Shown: positions 44,455 through 52,803, counted from the stretch's first letter. The stretch: DNA of 64,000 nt from Pseudarthrobacter oxydans (GCF_034258515.1 NZ_CP139438.1:372001-436000); one strand, 5' to 3'. Made by a program: numbers and translations. The notes: generated by a model from the sequence alone, not told the origin.

Positions 44455-46203
44455 ATGACAAAAATCTTCAACGATCCCTCGGAATTTGCCGAGGAGGCCC
44501 TGGCGGGGTTCTGCGATGTCCACGCGGACCTGGTTCGCCAGGTTCCAGGCGGCGCCGTGCGGCGCCTCCGGCCCCCGCGGCCCAAGGTTGCCGTCCTGGC
44601 GGGCGGCGGCTCCGGGCACTACCCGGCCTTTGCCGGGCTGATCGGCGCCGGCTTCGCCGACGGCGCGGTGGTGGGAAACATCTTCACCTCGCCCTCCGCG
44701 CAGCAGGCCTACATGGTGGCCAAGGCCGCAGAGTCCGGCGCCGGCGTCGTTTTTACCTACGGGAACTACGCCGGCGACGTCATGAACTTCGGCATGGCCA
44801 GCGAGCGCCTGGCTGCAGAGGGCATTGCCGTGGAGAACGTCCTGGTGACTGACGACATCGCCAGCGCACCGCCGTCGGAATCCGCCAAGCGCCGCGGCAT
44901 CGCCGGTGACTTCACCGTCTTCAAGGCGATGGGGGCCGCAGCCGAGGCCGGCGCGGACCTCGCCGAAGTGGTCCGCCTGGGCCGGAAGGCCAATGACCGG
45001 ACCCGCACCATCGGCAGCGCGTTCTCCGGCTGCACCTTCCCCGGCGCGGAATCGCCGCTGTTCTCCCTGCCCGACGGACAGATGGGACTGGGCCTGGGCA
45101 TTCACGGGGAGCCCGGACTGTTCGACACCGCGCTGCCGCCCGCAAAGGAGCTGGGCCGGGAACTGGTGGCACGCCTGCTCGCTGAAACTCCGCCCGACGC
45201 CGGCGAACGGATAGCGGTCATCCTCAACGGGCTCGGCTCCACCAAGCACGAGGAGCTCTTCGTTCTCTGGGGCACCGTGGCGCCGCTGCTCCGTGCCGCC
45301 GGGTACAGCCTGGTGATGCCCGAGGTCGGGGAACTCGTCACCAGCCTCGACATGGCCGGGGTGTCGCTCACCGTCACCTGGCTGGACGAGGAACTGGAAC
45401 CGCTGTGGCTTGCCCCGGCGGAAACACCCGCCTACCGCCGCGGCAACGCGGTCCGGGAGGCCGGCACCGTGGCGGCCGGAGGAGCGTCCGACGACGACGT
45501 GGCCTCTGCCGCGTTCGTTGCCACCGACGCCTCCCGGCAGTACGCCGCCGCGGGCTTTGCCGCGCTGGAAGCCACGCAGTCCGTCCTGCACGACGCCGAG
45601 GAGCGGCTCGGCAGGATGGACGCCATCGCCGGAGACGGTGACCACGGGCGCGGCATGGTGCGCGGGATCGACGCCGCTGCCGCGGCTGCATCCGCTGCCC
45701 TCGCCCAGGGCGCCGGAGCGGGCGATGTGCTGGCAGCCGCCGGTGATGCCTGGGCCGACAAGGCGGGCGGAACGTCCGGCGTCCTGTGGGGAGCGGGATT
45801 GCGGGCTCTTGGTGAATCCCTTGGAAACAGTTCGACGCCGGAACCCGCGCAGCTGGCAGCGGCGGTCAGGGCATTCGCGGACCGGATCGTGCAGCTGGGG
45901 AAGGCGGAGACAGGCGACAAGACCATGGTGGACGCGTTGCTGCCGTTCGCCTCTTCCTTTGCCGGGCTCGTGGCAGAAGGCGTGGAGCCGGGCCGGGCGT
46001 GGGAGGACGCGGCCCGCGACGCGACGGCAGCCGCCGAGGCGACAGCCGGCCTGCTGCCGCTCAAGGGCCGCGCCCGCCCTTTGGCGGAAAAGAGCCTGGG
46101 CACACCGGATCCCGGAGCGACCTCGCTGGCCATGATCTTCACCGTCATGGGCCCGCACCTCACCGCCGCCGTATCCAGCGAATCCGTGGGAGCACGGCAA
46201 TGA
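44455..46203 (+). CDS. Dihydroxyacetone kinase-family kinase (DhaK-DhaL fusion)
   Basis: The DhaK part (to about residue 330) has GGGSGHYPAFAGLIGAGFADGAVVG and the covalent-histidine region GLGIHGEPGLFDT. The DhaL part (about 360-582) has AGDGDHGRGMVRGI and ADKAGGTSGVLWGAGL for ATP and metal. As a single-chain ATP-dependent kinase it phosphorylates dihydroxyacetone or, in related loci, erythrulose or other ketoses. The adjacent RpiB-type isomerase favours a ketotetrose or ketopentose. The next gene overlaps its TGA by four bases. Confidence 0.88.
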   Translation: MTKIFNDPSEFAEEALAGFCDVHADLVRQVPGGAVRRLRPPRPKVAVLAGGGSGHYPAFAGLIGAGFADGAVVGNIFTSPSAQQAYMVAKAAESGAGVVFTYGNYAGDVMNFGMASERLAAEGIAVENVLVTDDIASAPPSESAKRRGIAGDFTVFKAMGAAAEAGADLAEVVRLGRKANDRTRTIGSAFSGCTFPGAESPLFSLPDGQMGLGLGIHGEPGLFDTALPPAKELGRELVARLLAETPPDAGERIAVILNGLGSTKHEELFVLWGTVAPLLRAAGYSLVMPEVGELVTSLDMAGVSLTVTWLDEELEPLWLAPAETPAYRRGNAVREAGTVAAGGASDDDVASAAFVATDASRQYAAAGFAALEATQSVLHDAEERLGRMDAIAGDGDHGRGMVRGIDAAAAAASAALAQGAGAGDVLAAAGDAWADKAGGTSGVLWGAGLRALGESLGNSSTPEPAQLAAAVRAFADRIVQLGKAETGDKTMVDALLPFASSFAGLVAEGVEPGRAWEDAARDATAAAEATAGLLPLKGRARPLAEKSLGTPDPGATSLAMIFTVMGPHLTAAVSSESVGARQ

Positions 46204-46691
46204 ACACTGAAGGACGAGCCATGGGACTGAGACTTGTTGTAGGCGCGGACGAGGCGGGAGTCGATTACAAGGACAAGGTCCTTGAGGACCTCCGGCAGGA
46301 TCCCAGGGTCAGGGAAGTGATCGACATTGGCGTCAACCGGTCCGATGCTCCGGATGACTTCACCAGGCCGTACCCATATGTGGGTATCACGGCTGGCGAA
46401 ATGATCAGGGACGGCGCCGCGGACCGGGCCATCCTCTTCTGCGGCACCGGAATCGGCGTGGCCATCGCGGCGAACAAGGTGGAAGGAATCAGGGCCACTG
46501 CCGCCCACGATTCTTTCTCCGTGGAACGCTCCATCCTGTCCAACGACTGCCAGGTCCTCACCATGGGCCAGCGCGTGGTGGGCATCGAACTCGCCCGCCG
46601 GCTGGCCAAAGAGTGGATCGGTTACACCTTCGATCCGGCCTCCGCGTCCGCGGGAAAGGTCAAGGTCCTCACGGATTTCGAGGCTTGCTGA
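46200..46691 (+). CDS. RpiB/LacA/LacB-family sugar phosphate isomerase
   Basis: The family isomerises aldose and ketose phosphates. LVVGADEAGVDYKDKVL begins the Rossmann-like fold. CGTGIGVAIAANKVEGIRATAAHDSFSVERSILSNDCQVLTMGQRVVG carries the conserved Cys and His-containing loops. In tetritol pathways such enzymes convert ketotetrose phosphates into erythrose phosphate (DerI, EryI type). The ATG at 46200 overlaps the kinase stop; ATG 46221, with GAAGGA, is equally plausible. It is last in the operon of isomerase, SDR, kinase and isomerase. Confidence 0.88.
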   Translation: MNTEGRAMGLRLVVGADEAGVDYKDKVLEDLRQDPRVREVIDIGVNRSDAPDDFTRPYPYVGITAGEMIRDGAADRAILFCGTGIGVAIAANKVEGIRATAAHDSFSVERSILSNDCQVLTMGQRVVGIELARRLAKEWIGYTFDPASASAGKVKVLTDFEAC

Positions 46692-46798
46692 GCGCGGTCC
46701 CGCTGCAGGAAGCAGGCCACGATGCTGATCAGGGCGGCATTCGACAGTAAAGTTTAGAGGGCCCGCACCAGCGGGCAACGCCAAGGGCAGGAGCCAGG

Positions 46799-47512
46799 AT
46801 GGGCCGCAGGACACTCGTCGACGATCTTGTCGACGGCCTGCTTGACGACATACTGGCAGGCAAGCTAAAACCACACGATGCCATCCCGCCCGAAGCGGAC
46901 ATAGCAAAGGCGTACGACGTCAGCCGGCTCACGGTCCGCGAGGCGCTCAAGGCGCTGAGGGCGCAGAACATCCTCTACGTCAAGGCGGGGCGCGGAACCT
47001 TCGTGAACCCGTCGGACAACTGGACCGGCCTGGACGCGATCTTCAAGGCCGCCTCGCATGGAAACGGCGCGGACCAGGTGTCCGTGGGACTGATCGAAAT
47101 GCGGCGCATGGTGGAAACGGGCGCGGCGTCCCTGGCCGCCAAGCGCCATACTCCCGAGCATGCCCGGCAAATGGAGCAGTGCATCGCGGATATGAAGCGC
47201 TTCCACGAGGCCGGGGACCTGGACCGCTTCGTCGACGCTGATATAGCGTTCCACGATGCTGTGCTCAGGGCCTCGGGGAACCCCTTCGTGCGGGCCCTCT
47301 TCGCGCAGTTGGGACAGTTGCTCTACATGACCCGGCGCGAGACCTCGGCCGTGCCCGAGATCCAGCTCCATGCGATCGAATACCACCAGAAGGTCATGGA
47401 CAGCATCCTCAGCGGTGATGCCGAACTTTCCCGCCGGGTCATGGATGATCATATGGAGCAGACGTACCGCGACTACGAGCGCTACGTCCAGCACCCTGAA
47501 TCGCACGGCTAG
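46799..47512 (+). CDS. GntR-family regulator, FCD subfamily
   Basis: The winged helix (VDGLLDDILAGKLKPHDAIPPEADIAKAYDVSRLTVREALKALRAQNIL) starts near residue 9. An FCD ligand domain follows (LIEMRRMVETGAASLAAKRH, DADIAFHDAVLRASGNPFV, AIEYHQKVMDSILSGD). The length is 237 residues. GGAG lies seven bases before the ATG. It is followed by an MFS transporter and an SDR on the same strand, with a promoter and an operator-like palindrome between them, so it is likely to control them. Confidence 0.88.
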   Translation: MGRRTLVDDLVDGLLDDILAGKLKPHDAIPPEADIAKAYDVSRLTVREALKALRAQNILYVKAGRGTFVNPSDNWTGLDAIFKAASHGNGADQVSVGLIEMRRMVETGAASLAAKRHTPEHARQMEQCIADMKRFHEAGDLDRFVDADIAFHDAVLRASGNPFVRALFAQLGQLLYMTRRETSAVPEIQLHAIEYHQKVMDSILSGDAELSRRVMDDHMEQTYRDYERYVQHPESHG

Positions 47513-47576
47513 TTTCCAGGCGCCCCGGTTCCAGCGACACACCATCGCCGGTGGACGGCGCCCATTTTCGGGCGGC

Positions 47577-47606
47577 TTGACGTAATCCGGATCACCCTTC
47601 TATGAT
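47577..47606 (+). promoter_or_regulatory. Sigma-70-type promoter of the MFS-SDR genes
   Basis: TTGACG at 47577-47582 and TATGAT at 47601-47606 are near-consensus -35 and -10 boxes with an 18-base spacer. Transcription should start near 47613. The boxes lie 95 bases past the GntR stop. Confidence 0.65.
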
Positions 47607-47627
47607 CTTTCTCATGTTGCTTCGTCA

Positions 47628-47640
47628 GATGTCAGACATC
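47628..47640. promoter_or_regulatory. Operator-like palindrome below the promoter
   Basis: GATGTCAGACATC is a perfect palindrome around a central A. It lies about 15 bases after the expected transcription start, where a bound repressor would block elongation. The TGTC-x-GACA core resembles GntR/FCD sites, so the gene at 46799 is the likely binder. It differs in sequence from the ACTGT-type sites of the first locus. Confidence 0.55.
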
Positions 47641-47729
47641 AGACCCAAATAGCAAGCAGACGGAATATCCCCATTTCCCTCGGAAGCGCCGCCCCCAATG
47701 CGCCGCTTCCGCCAGATAGAAGGTCGACG

Positions 47730-49100
47730 ATGACTTCACTCTCCATGCCGTCCGCAGGACTGGGCGAACTCGGCGAGCGCACGCTCCGCAAGGTTCGCCG
47801 CCGCGTCATGCCGCTGATTGTCCTGCTTTACTTCATTGCCTACCTTGACCGCAATAACGTGGGCTTCGCCAAACTCACCATGAGCGAGGACATCGGCCTC
47901 ACCGCCGCCGCCTACGGCCTTGGTGCCGGCATCTTCTTCCTGGGCTACGCCCTGCTGGAAGTTCCCAGCAACGCCGGGATGTACCGCTTCGGCGCCCGCA
48001 AGTGGCTGGCCAGAATCCTTATCACCTGGGGCATCTTTGCCAGCGCCATGGCGCTGGTCAACGGGGAAAGCACCTATTACATCATCCGGTTCCTGCTGGG
48101 TGCGGCCGAAGCCGGCTTCTTCCCCGCGATCCTCTTCTACCTGACCCTGTGGTTCCCCGCCGCCCAGCGCGTCACGGTCCTGGGCATCTTCATCCTCGCC
48201 CAGCCCATTTCCAACGCCCTCGGCGCCCCGGTCTCCGGCCTGCTGCTGCAGATGGACGGCATCATGGGCCTGCACGGCTGGCAGTGGCTCTACATTATCG
48301 AGGGCATCCCCGCCATCCTGCTCGGCCTGCTGACCCCGATGCTGATGACCGACCGTCCCCGTGACGCCAAGTGGCTCAGCACTGAAGAACGCGAATGGCT
48401 CGCCACCACCATGGACGCCGAACTTGCCGCCAAATCCAAGGGCGGCAGCCACAACTTCCTGGCCGGCCTCAAGGACAAGCGCACCCTGACCTACTCGGCC
48501 CTGTACTTCGGCCTGGTCTGCGGCATCTACGGCCTGGGCCTCTGGATGCCCACCATTGTGGCCGCCCTTGGCAAGTTCTCCACCGCCGAGGTGGGCTTCA
48601 TTGTCCTCATTCCGTACTCCATTGCCGCGGTCTTTGTGTACTTCTGGAGCAGGCGGGCGGACCGCACGGGCAAGCGCGCCTGGCACTCCTCCGTCAGCAT
48701 GGTGCTGGCCGGCATGGGCCTGCTGGCCGCGGGCTACCTGCTTCCGGTCAACCCCATCCTTGCCCTCATCGCCCTGACCGCTGCGGCGATGGGCATCTAC
48801 GGCGCCATTGCACCGTTCCTGTCCATGCCGTCCGCCGCGCTCACCGGAGCTGCTGCCGCATCCGGGCTGGCGCTGGTGAACTCCCTCGGCAACCTCGGCG
48901 GCTTTGTGGCCCCGTACGCCGTGGGCCTGCTCAAGGACGCCACCGGCAACAACCAGAGCGGACTGCTCTTCCTGTCCTTCTGCCTGTGCGTCACGGCAGT
49001 GGCCACGTACTTCTACGCCCGGAAGCGGCCTGAGGGCGACGCCGCACTGGACCCGGCAGTTGCCGCTGCGGCAGAAGTCAACGCAGCCAAAGTCTCCTGA
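47730..49100 (+). CDS. MFS transporter, anion:cation symporter (ACS) family
   Basis: The front YLDRNNVGFAKLTMSEDIGLTAAAYGLGAGIFFLGYALLEVPSN is diagnostic for the ACS family (hexuronate, galactonate, tartrate, phthalate transporters). Twelve hydrophobic segments lie across 456 residues, with RFLLGAAEAGFFPAILFYLTLWFP as the TM4-5 motif. It follows the GntR gene and precedes an SDR by 28 bases. The substrate is probably a sugar acid, but the sequence does not decide it. Confidence 0.88.
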   Translation: MTSLSMPSAGLGELGERTLRKVRRRVMPLIVLLYFIAYLDRNNVGFAKLTMSEDIGLTAAAYGLGAGIFFLGYALLEVPSNAGMYRFGARKWLARILITWGIFASAMALVNGESTYYIIRFLLGAAEAGFFPAILFYLTLWFPAAQRVTVLGIFILAQPISNALGAPVSGLLLQMDGIMGLHGWQWLYIIEGIPAILLGLLTPMLMTDRPRDAKWLSTEEREWLATTMDAELAAKSKGGSHNFLAGLKDKRTLTYSALYFGLVCGIYGLGLWMPTIVAALGKFSTAEVGFIVLIPYSIAAVFVYFWSRRADRTGKRAWHSSVSMVLAGMGLLAAGYLLPVNPILALIALTAAAMGIYGAIAPFLSMPSAALTGAAAASGLALVNSLGNLGGFVAPYAVGLLKDATGNNQSGLLFLSFCLCVTAVATYFYARKRPEGDAALDPAVAAAAEVNAAKVS

Positions 49101-49127
49101 CCCCGAACCCTGACGAAAGATACACCT

Positions 49128-49901
49128 GTGACAACCACACCATTTCCTGCCGACCGAACCGTCGTACTGACCGGGGCTGCCTCTGCCCGCGGCATCGGCC
49201 GCGCCACGGCGGACCTGATGGCCAGCGAGGGCTGGTCCATCGCGATCCTCGACATCAACGCCGAAGACGCCAAAGCCGCGGCTGCGGAAATCGGTTCCAA
49301 CCGTGCAGTGAAGGCAATCGGAGTCGGCGCGGATGTTTCCGACGCCGCCTCCGTGGACCGGGCCATCAGCGAAATCGAAGACTCGCTGCCGCCCATCGTT
49401 GCCCTCGCCAACCTTGCCGGCATCAGCTCGCCCACAACCTTCATGGAGACCACCGTGGAGGAGTGGGACAAGGTGTTCGCCATCAACATGCGCGGAACCT
49501 TCATCGTGTCCCAGCGCGTCCTCAAGGGAATGATTGAGCGCAAGCTCGGACGCATCGTGAGCATCTCCTCGATTTCCGCCCAGCGCGGCGGCGGCACCTA
49601 CTCCAAGGTGGCCTACAGCGCCTCCAAGGCTGGAATCATCGGCTTCACCAGGGCCCTTGCCCGTGAAGTGGGTGAGTTCGGCGTTACCGTCAACGCGATC
49701 GCACCCGGTCCCATCGACACCGACATCATGGGCGGCACCCTCACCGAGGAACGCAAGGCCCAGATGTCGGAGGGCATCATGATGGGAAGGGTGGGTACCC
49801 GCGAGGAAGTGGCCGCCCTGATTTCCTTCCTGCTCGGGAAGGACGCCGGCTACATCACCGCCGCGACCTACGACATCAACGGCGGCCTGCAGGTCAGCTG
49901 A
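49128..49901 (+). CDS. SDR-family oxidoreductase
   Basis: Cofactor motif TGAASARGIGRATADLM starts near residue 14. The active-site residues are in SSISAQRGGGTYSKVAYSASKAG (Ser, Tyr-x3-Lys), with NAIAPGPIDTDI after. The 257 residues align by eye with the SDR at 43620, including its SAQRGGG segment and the same length. The start is GTG with GAAAG upstream. It is the last gene of the second GntR module, followed by a strong hairpin. It probably oxidises the substrate imported by the MFS protein. Confidence 0.88.
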   Translation: MTTTPFPADRTVVLTGAASARGIGRATADLMASEGWSIAILDINAEDAKAAAAEIGSNRAVKAIGVGADVSDAASVDRAISEIEDSLPPIVALANLAGISSPTTFMETTVEEWDKVFAINMRGTFIVSQRVLKGMIERKLGRIVSISSISAQRGGGTYSKVAYSASKAGIIGFTRALAREVGEFGVTVNAIAPGPIDTDIMGGTLTEERKAQMSEGIMMGRVGTREEVAALISFLLGKDAGYITAATYDINGGLQVS

Positions 49902-49917
49902 CCTCACAGCCGTGATT

Positions 49918-49965
49918 CACAGCAGAAGCGCCCCGGCGGGTTCCGTCCGGGGCGCTTCTGCTGTG
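49918..49965. terminator. Perfect 19-bp hairpin after the SDR gene
   Basis: CACAGCAGAAGCGCCCCGG at 49918-49936 pairs with its complement at 49947-49965 around a ten-base loop. It starts 16 bases past the SDR stop and ends the second module. No T-run follows. Confidence 0.65.
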
Positions 49966-50061
49966 CCCGTGCCCGGGCATCTGCATCCTGCAGATCCGCA
50001 TCCGCATCCGGGACATCCCCGCCCTGGCGTCCGGGGGCTGGGCTTCCCGGGTGCCGGTTCC

Positions 50062-50067
50062 TACACT
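50062..50067 (+). promoter_or_regulatory. -10 element TACACT for a leaderless transcript
   Basis: TACACT is followed by six bases and the ATG at 50074, with a GTG at 50071 in frame. The same sequence precedes the FUSC-family gene on the other strand. The arrangement indicates a leaderless mRNA. Confidence 0.5.
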
Positions 50068-50073
50068 GGGGTG

Positions 50074-50514
50074 ATGATCACAGTCACCGGAAGTGTGGAA
50101 ACCAAACTGTCCGCAGACAAGGCCTTTGCCTTCCTGAGCGCGTTCGAGAACACCAGCGAGTGGGACCCCAACACTCCGGTGATGGAAAAGCTGACGCCCG
50201 GCCCGGTCGCGGTGGGGCACCGGTACCACGCCGAGTCCGAGTTCCGTGGCAAGCGCCAGTCACTGGAGTACGAGGTCATCGAGCTGACTGAAAACCACAT
50301 CAAGCTCCGTGGCGAGAACAAATCCGTCACGGCCTTCGACTCCATCGACGTGAGTCCCGCCGCCCAGGGGTCGGTAGTGAAATACACCGCGGAGTTCAGC
50401 ATCAAGGGGCCGGCCAAAATCGTCCAGCCGCTCCTGAAACCTGCCTTTATGTCCCTGCGGGACCCGGCGCTGAACGGGATCCGGGACACGCTCAACGCCC
50501 TGGCCGCCGCCTAG
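50074..50514 (+). CDS. SRPBCC-fold (polyketide cyclase/Bet v 1-like) protein
   Basis: The 146-residue protein has the helix-grip layout of SRPBCC proteins: GSVETKLSADKAFAFLSAFENTSEWDPNT at the start, strands YHAESEFRGKRQSLEYEVIELTENHIKLRGENKS and a long C-terminal helix. VSPAAQGSVVKYTAEFSIKG precedes it. The family binds hydrophobic ligands and has varied roles. The immediate neighbours are a terminator and a GAF-ANTAR gene, so no role can be inferred. Confidence 0.8.
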   Translation: MITVTGSVETKLSADKAFAFLSAFENTSEWDPNTPVMEKLTPGPVAVGHRYHAESEFRGKRQSLEYEVIELTENHIKLRGENKSVTAFDSIDVSPAAQGSVVKYTAEFSIKGPAKIVQPLLKPAFMSLRDPALNGIRDTLNALAAA

Positions 50515-50588
50515 GCTTACGCCGTTACGCCGTGCTGCCCCGGGCATTCCCGGGTGCGCGGGCATGCGGTCGTCATGGTGGACACATT

Positions 50589-51446
50589 ATGACTTTCCCG
50601 CAGGTAGGCTGGCATATACCGTTCGGCAGTGAGCGGCCAAGGCGTTCTTTAATGGACTACATGGCCTTTGTGCTGTTCGGGAGGGGGGAAGCATTGGCTC
50701 ACGCCGAAGCCGCGAATGACGAAGTTTTCGCAGACGTCGCGCTGCATCTTCAGGACCTGGTGCTGGACAGTGCCGATGTTGACGAGTTCCTTCGGGACCT
50801 GGCCGGCTATGCCGCGGCACGGCTCAGCAGCCAGGACCGGGAAGTTTTCTGCGGCGTTGCCGTCGAAAGGCACAAGAAGGCCACCGCCATAGCCGGCAGC
50901 GATCCCTGCATCCGCACCCTCGACCAGCTCCAGGACAAGTACGGCTATGGCCCGGGCATCACCGCCATGCGCACCACGGACACCGTTCTGGTCCCCGATG
51001 TGAGCCAGGAAAAGCGGTGGCCCGCGTATGCGAGTGCCCTCTCCCGGCAGGGATTGTTCTCCGCTGTGAGTGTGCCGCTCGTGCTCGGCGAAGACATCCG
51101 TGGCGCGCTCAGCCTGTACTGCCGGCGGCTTCAGGCGTTCAGCAGCGAAGACATTGCCACGGCCCGGGCCTTCTCCGGACAGGTTTCAAAAAGCCTGCGG
51201 CTGGCCCTGCGGATCGGCAGGTTGCAGGACACCAGGGACAGCATGAGCGCGGCCATGAAATCACGGACTGTGATCGACCTGGCCACAGGTGCCATCATGG
51301 CCCAAAGCCATTGCAGCCAGCACCAGGCGTTCAGCGTGCTGCTGCAGGCATCCAACACACGGAACATGAAGCTCAAGGACGTTGCCGCAACCGTGGTTGC
51401 ATCAATCCCCGGCAGTTCCGGCATCTCCACCTACTTCGACGAGTAG
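50589..51446 (+). CDS. GAF and ANTAR domain regulator
   Basis: The C-terminal ANTAR domain reads MKSRTVIDLATGAIMAQSHCSQHQAFSVLLQASNTRNMKLKDVAATVV. A GAF sensor covers about residues 45-200 (LHLQDLVLDSADVDEFLRDLAG at its start, LFSAVSVPLVLGEDIRGALSLYCRR near its end). The protein ends with a short tail (GSSGISTYFDE). ATG 50589 is chosen; ATG 50652 is possible. The last 16 bases overlap the converging small gene. It is a paralogue of the regulator at 23962. Confidence 0.8.
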   Translation: MTFPQVGWHIPFGSERPRRSLMDYMAFVLFGRGEALAHAEAANDEVFADVALHLQDLVLDSADVDEFLRDLAGYAAARLSSQDREVFCGVAVERHKKATAIAGSDPCIRTLDQLQDKYGYGPGITAMRTTDTVLVPDVSQEKRWPAYASALSRQGLFSAVSVPLVLGEDIRGALSLYCRRLQAFSSEDIATARAFSGQVSKSLRLALRIGRLQDTRDSMSAAMKSRTVIDLATGAIMAQSHCSQHQAFSVLLQASNTRNMKLKDVAATVVASIPGSSGISTYFDE

Positions 51447-51721
51447 GGTTCCTGTGAGTCGCTGCGTGCCCGGGCCAGCAGGGAGCCACTGAACGGCGCG
51501 CGGGACAGCAGCCCTGCTGCAGCACAATGTTCGTTGACGGCCTGGGCCAAAGCGTCCCGGTCCTTTGGAGGAAGGATTGCCAGCCCCGCGCTGTAGTCCC
51601 GGATTTCCTCCTCGGAGGCGTCGCCGCCGAGGGCCAGGTGTTCCAGCCACAACTGACCCATGTCCAGGCCGTGCTCCCGTATCACTGCGCCGGTCAAGGC
51701 CTGCTGGTCCGCTGCGTCCAC
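51431..51721 (-). CDS. Small conserved hypothetical protein
   Basis: The 96-residue protein is helical and acidic (LTGAVIREHGLDMGQLWLEHLALGGDASEEEIRDYSAGLAILPPKDRDALAQAVNEHC). It starts at GTG, with AAGGACGGAG upstream. No family is recognised. It overlaps the end of the GAF-ANTAR gene by 16 bases, with the two stops facing each other. Confidence 0.6.
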   Translation of the reverse strand: MDAADQQALTGAVIREHGLDMGQLWLEHLALGGDASEEEIRDYSAGLAILPPKDRDALAQAVNEHCAAAGLLSRAPFSGSLLARARSDSQEPYSSK

Positions 51722-51840
51722 CGCTCCGTCCTTTCCTGGAAGTACATCTTTCCCCGGTCGAGGTTCGGAGCCGAGGCGCCGCTGGATGGGCCGTTGGTGA
51801 CTCTTTTTTCCAAGCCCGGCAATGCGGTGGGAGTCCCGGA

Positions 51841-51927
51841 ACCATCCGTGTGGAATGGAAGCACGACGACGGCGCGTTCCACCTTGAGGCGACGGTACCT
51901 GGGGGAGTGGAGTCCGACGTCGTACTA
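51841..51927 (+). pseudogene. Remnant of the C-terminal domain of a GH78 alpha-L-rhamnosidase
   Basis: One frame reads TIRVEWKHDDGAFHLEAT and continues to VESDVVL, which fits the last beta strands of the rhamnosidase C-terminal beta-sandwich (Bac_rhamnosid_C). No start codon, ribosome site or upstream catalytic domain is present, and the frame is not maintained on either side. Its end overlaps the stop codon of the XRE gene on the other strand. The remnant lies 10 kb from a piece of a GH78 catalytic domain at 62023. Confidence 0.5.
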
Positions 51928-52776
51928 GCCGCCCACGGCCAGGAGCCGCTGGATCTGCGCTGCAGCATCGCTGTCCGGTGCCGGCGTGTAGACCACAAGA
52001 TGGAGGTCCGGCCGGTCCGACGGCGAGACCTGGTGGTGCTCCAGCCGGAGGACGCCCACCGACGGGTGGTGGAACAGCCGTTCGCGGGATTCGAAGCCCA
52101 GGATGTCGTACCGGTCCCAGCTTTCCTTGAATTCCGGACTCGTCTCCTTGAGCCGCTCCACCTGGTAGGCCACGTCCGGATCGCCCAGCCGCTGCCCGGC
52201 TTCCGCCCGGAACTCTGCCAGGAACCGCCTGCTGGTGACGTCCCAGTCGGGGAGCAGTTCACGGACATACGGGTCGGTGAAAACCAGCCACAGCAGGTTC
52301 CGTTCCGGGGCGGCCACGTTGGCGATGTTGGGGTAGAGCGCGGCATAGGCCCGGTTCCAGCCCGTGACGCTCCAGTCCGGGGCAAGCGCGAAGGCCGGGT
52401 TGGGGCCCAAGGCATCGAGGAGCCGCTGGATGTGGGCTGGAGCGTCTGCAGCTGCCGGGCCTGCGGACACCGGCGCGGAATAGCCTGCGAGGGACAGGAC
52501 GTAGGAGCGGCCGGTCTCCGAGAGGTGCAGGGTCCGGGCCACGGCTTCCAGGACTTCCCGCGAGGGCCTGATCTCCCGGCCCTGCTCGAGCCACGTATAC
52601 CAGGTGACGCTCACGCCGGAAAGGAAGGCCACCTCCTCCCGCCGCAGTCCGCGTTCCCGCCGGCGGGCCACGGGCGGCAGGCCGTACTCCGACCGCAGCG
52701 CCTGGTCGCGGCGTGCACGCAGGAAAAGACCGAGTTCCTTGCGCTTTTCGCCTGCCTCTTTCACGACATCCAACAC
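51925..52776 (-). CDS. XRE-family regulator with MmyB-like ligand-binding domain
   Basis: The N-terminal XRE helix-turn-helix (RRERGLRREEVAFLSGVSVTWYTWLEQGREIRPSREVLEAVARTLHLSETGRSYVLSLAG) begins near residue 37. The PAS-like MmyB ligand domain follows (NPAFALAPDWSVTGWNRAYAALYP, NLLWLVFTDPYVRELLPDW). Such proteins bind fatty-acid-like ligands and are abundant in actinobacteria. The start is taken as GTG 52776, but the next GTG in frame is possible, because operator-like palindromes overlap this start. It is divergent from ilvD. Confidence 0.85.
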   Translation of the reverse strand: MLDVVKEAGEKRKELGLFLRARRDQALRSEYGLPPVARRRERGLRREEVAFLSGVSVTWYTWLEQGREIRPSREVLEAVARTLHLSETGRSYVLSLAGYSAPVSAGPAAADAPAHIQRLLDALGPNPAFALAPDWSVTGWNRAYAALYPNIANVAAPERNLLWLVFTDPYVRELLPDWDVTSRRFLAEFRAEAGQRLGDPDVAYQVERLKETSPEFKESWDRYDILGFESRERLFHHPSVGVLRLEHHQVSPSDRPDLHLVVYTPAPDSDAAAQIQRLLAVGG

Positions 52777-52803
52777 TAGTACTCTGGTACTCCTGCTACT
52801 AGT
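52775..52803. promoter_or_regulatory. Nested palindromes at the XRE/ilvD divergent promoter
   Basis: ACTAGTA at 52775-52781 pairs with TACTAGT at 52797-52803. AGTAC at 52778-52782 pairs with GTACT at 52787-52791 around TCTG. The pair forms an operator overlapping the XRE start codon, so the protein probably represses itself. Confidence 0.5.

Noticed and set aside
47736..49907. Open frame of 723 codons on the minus strand
   Set aside because: It covers the MFS transporter and the SDR on the other strand and shows no domain of its own.
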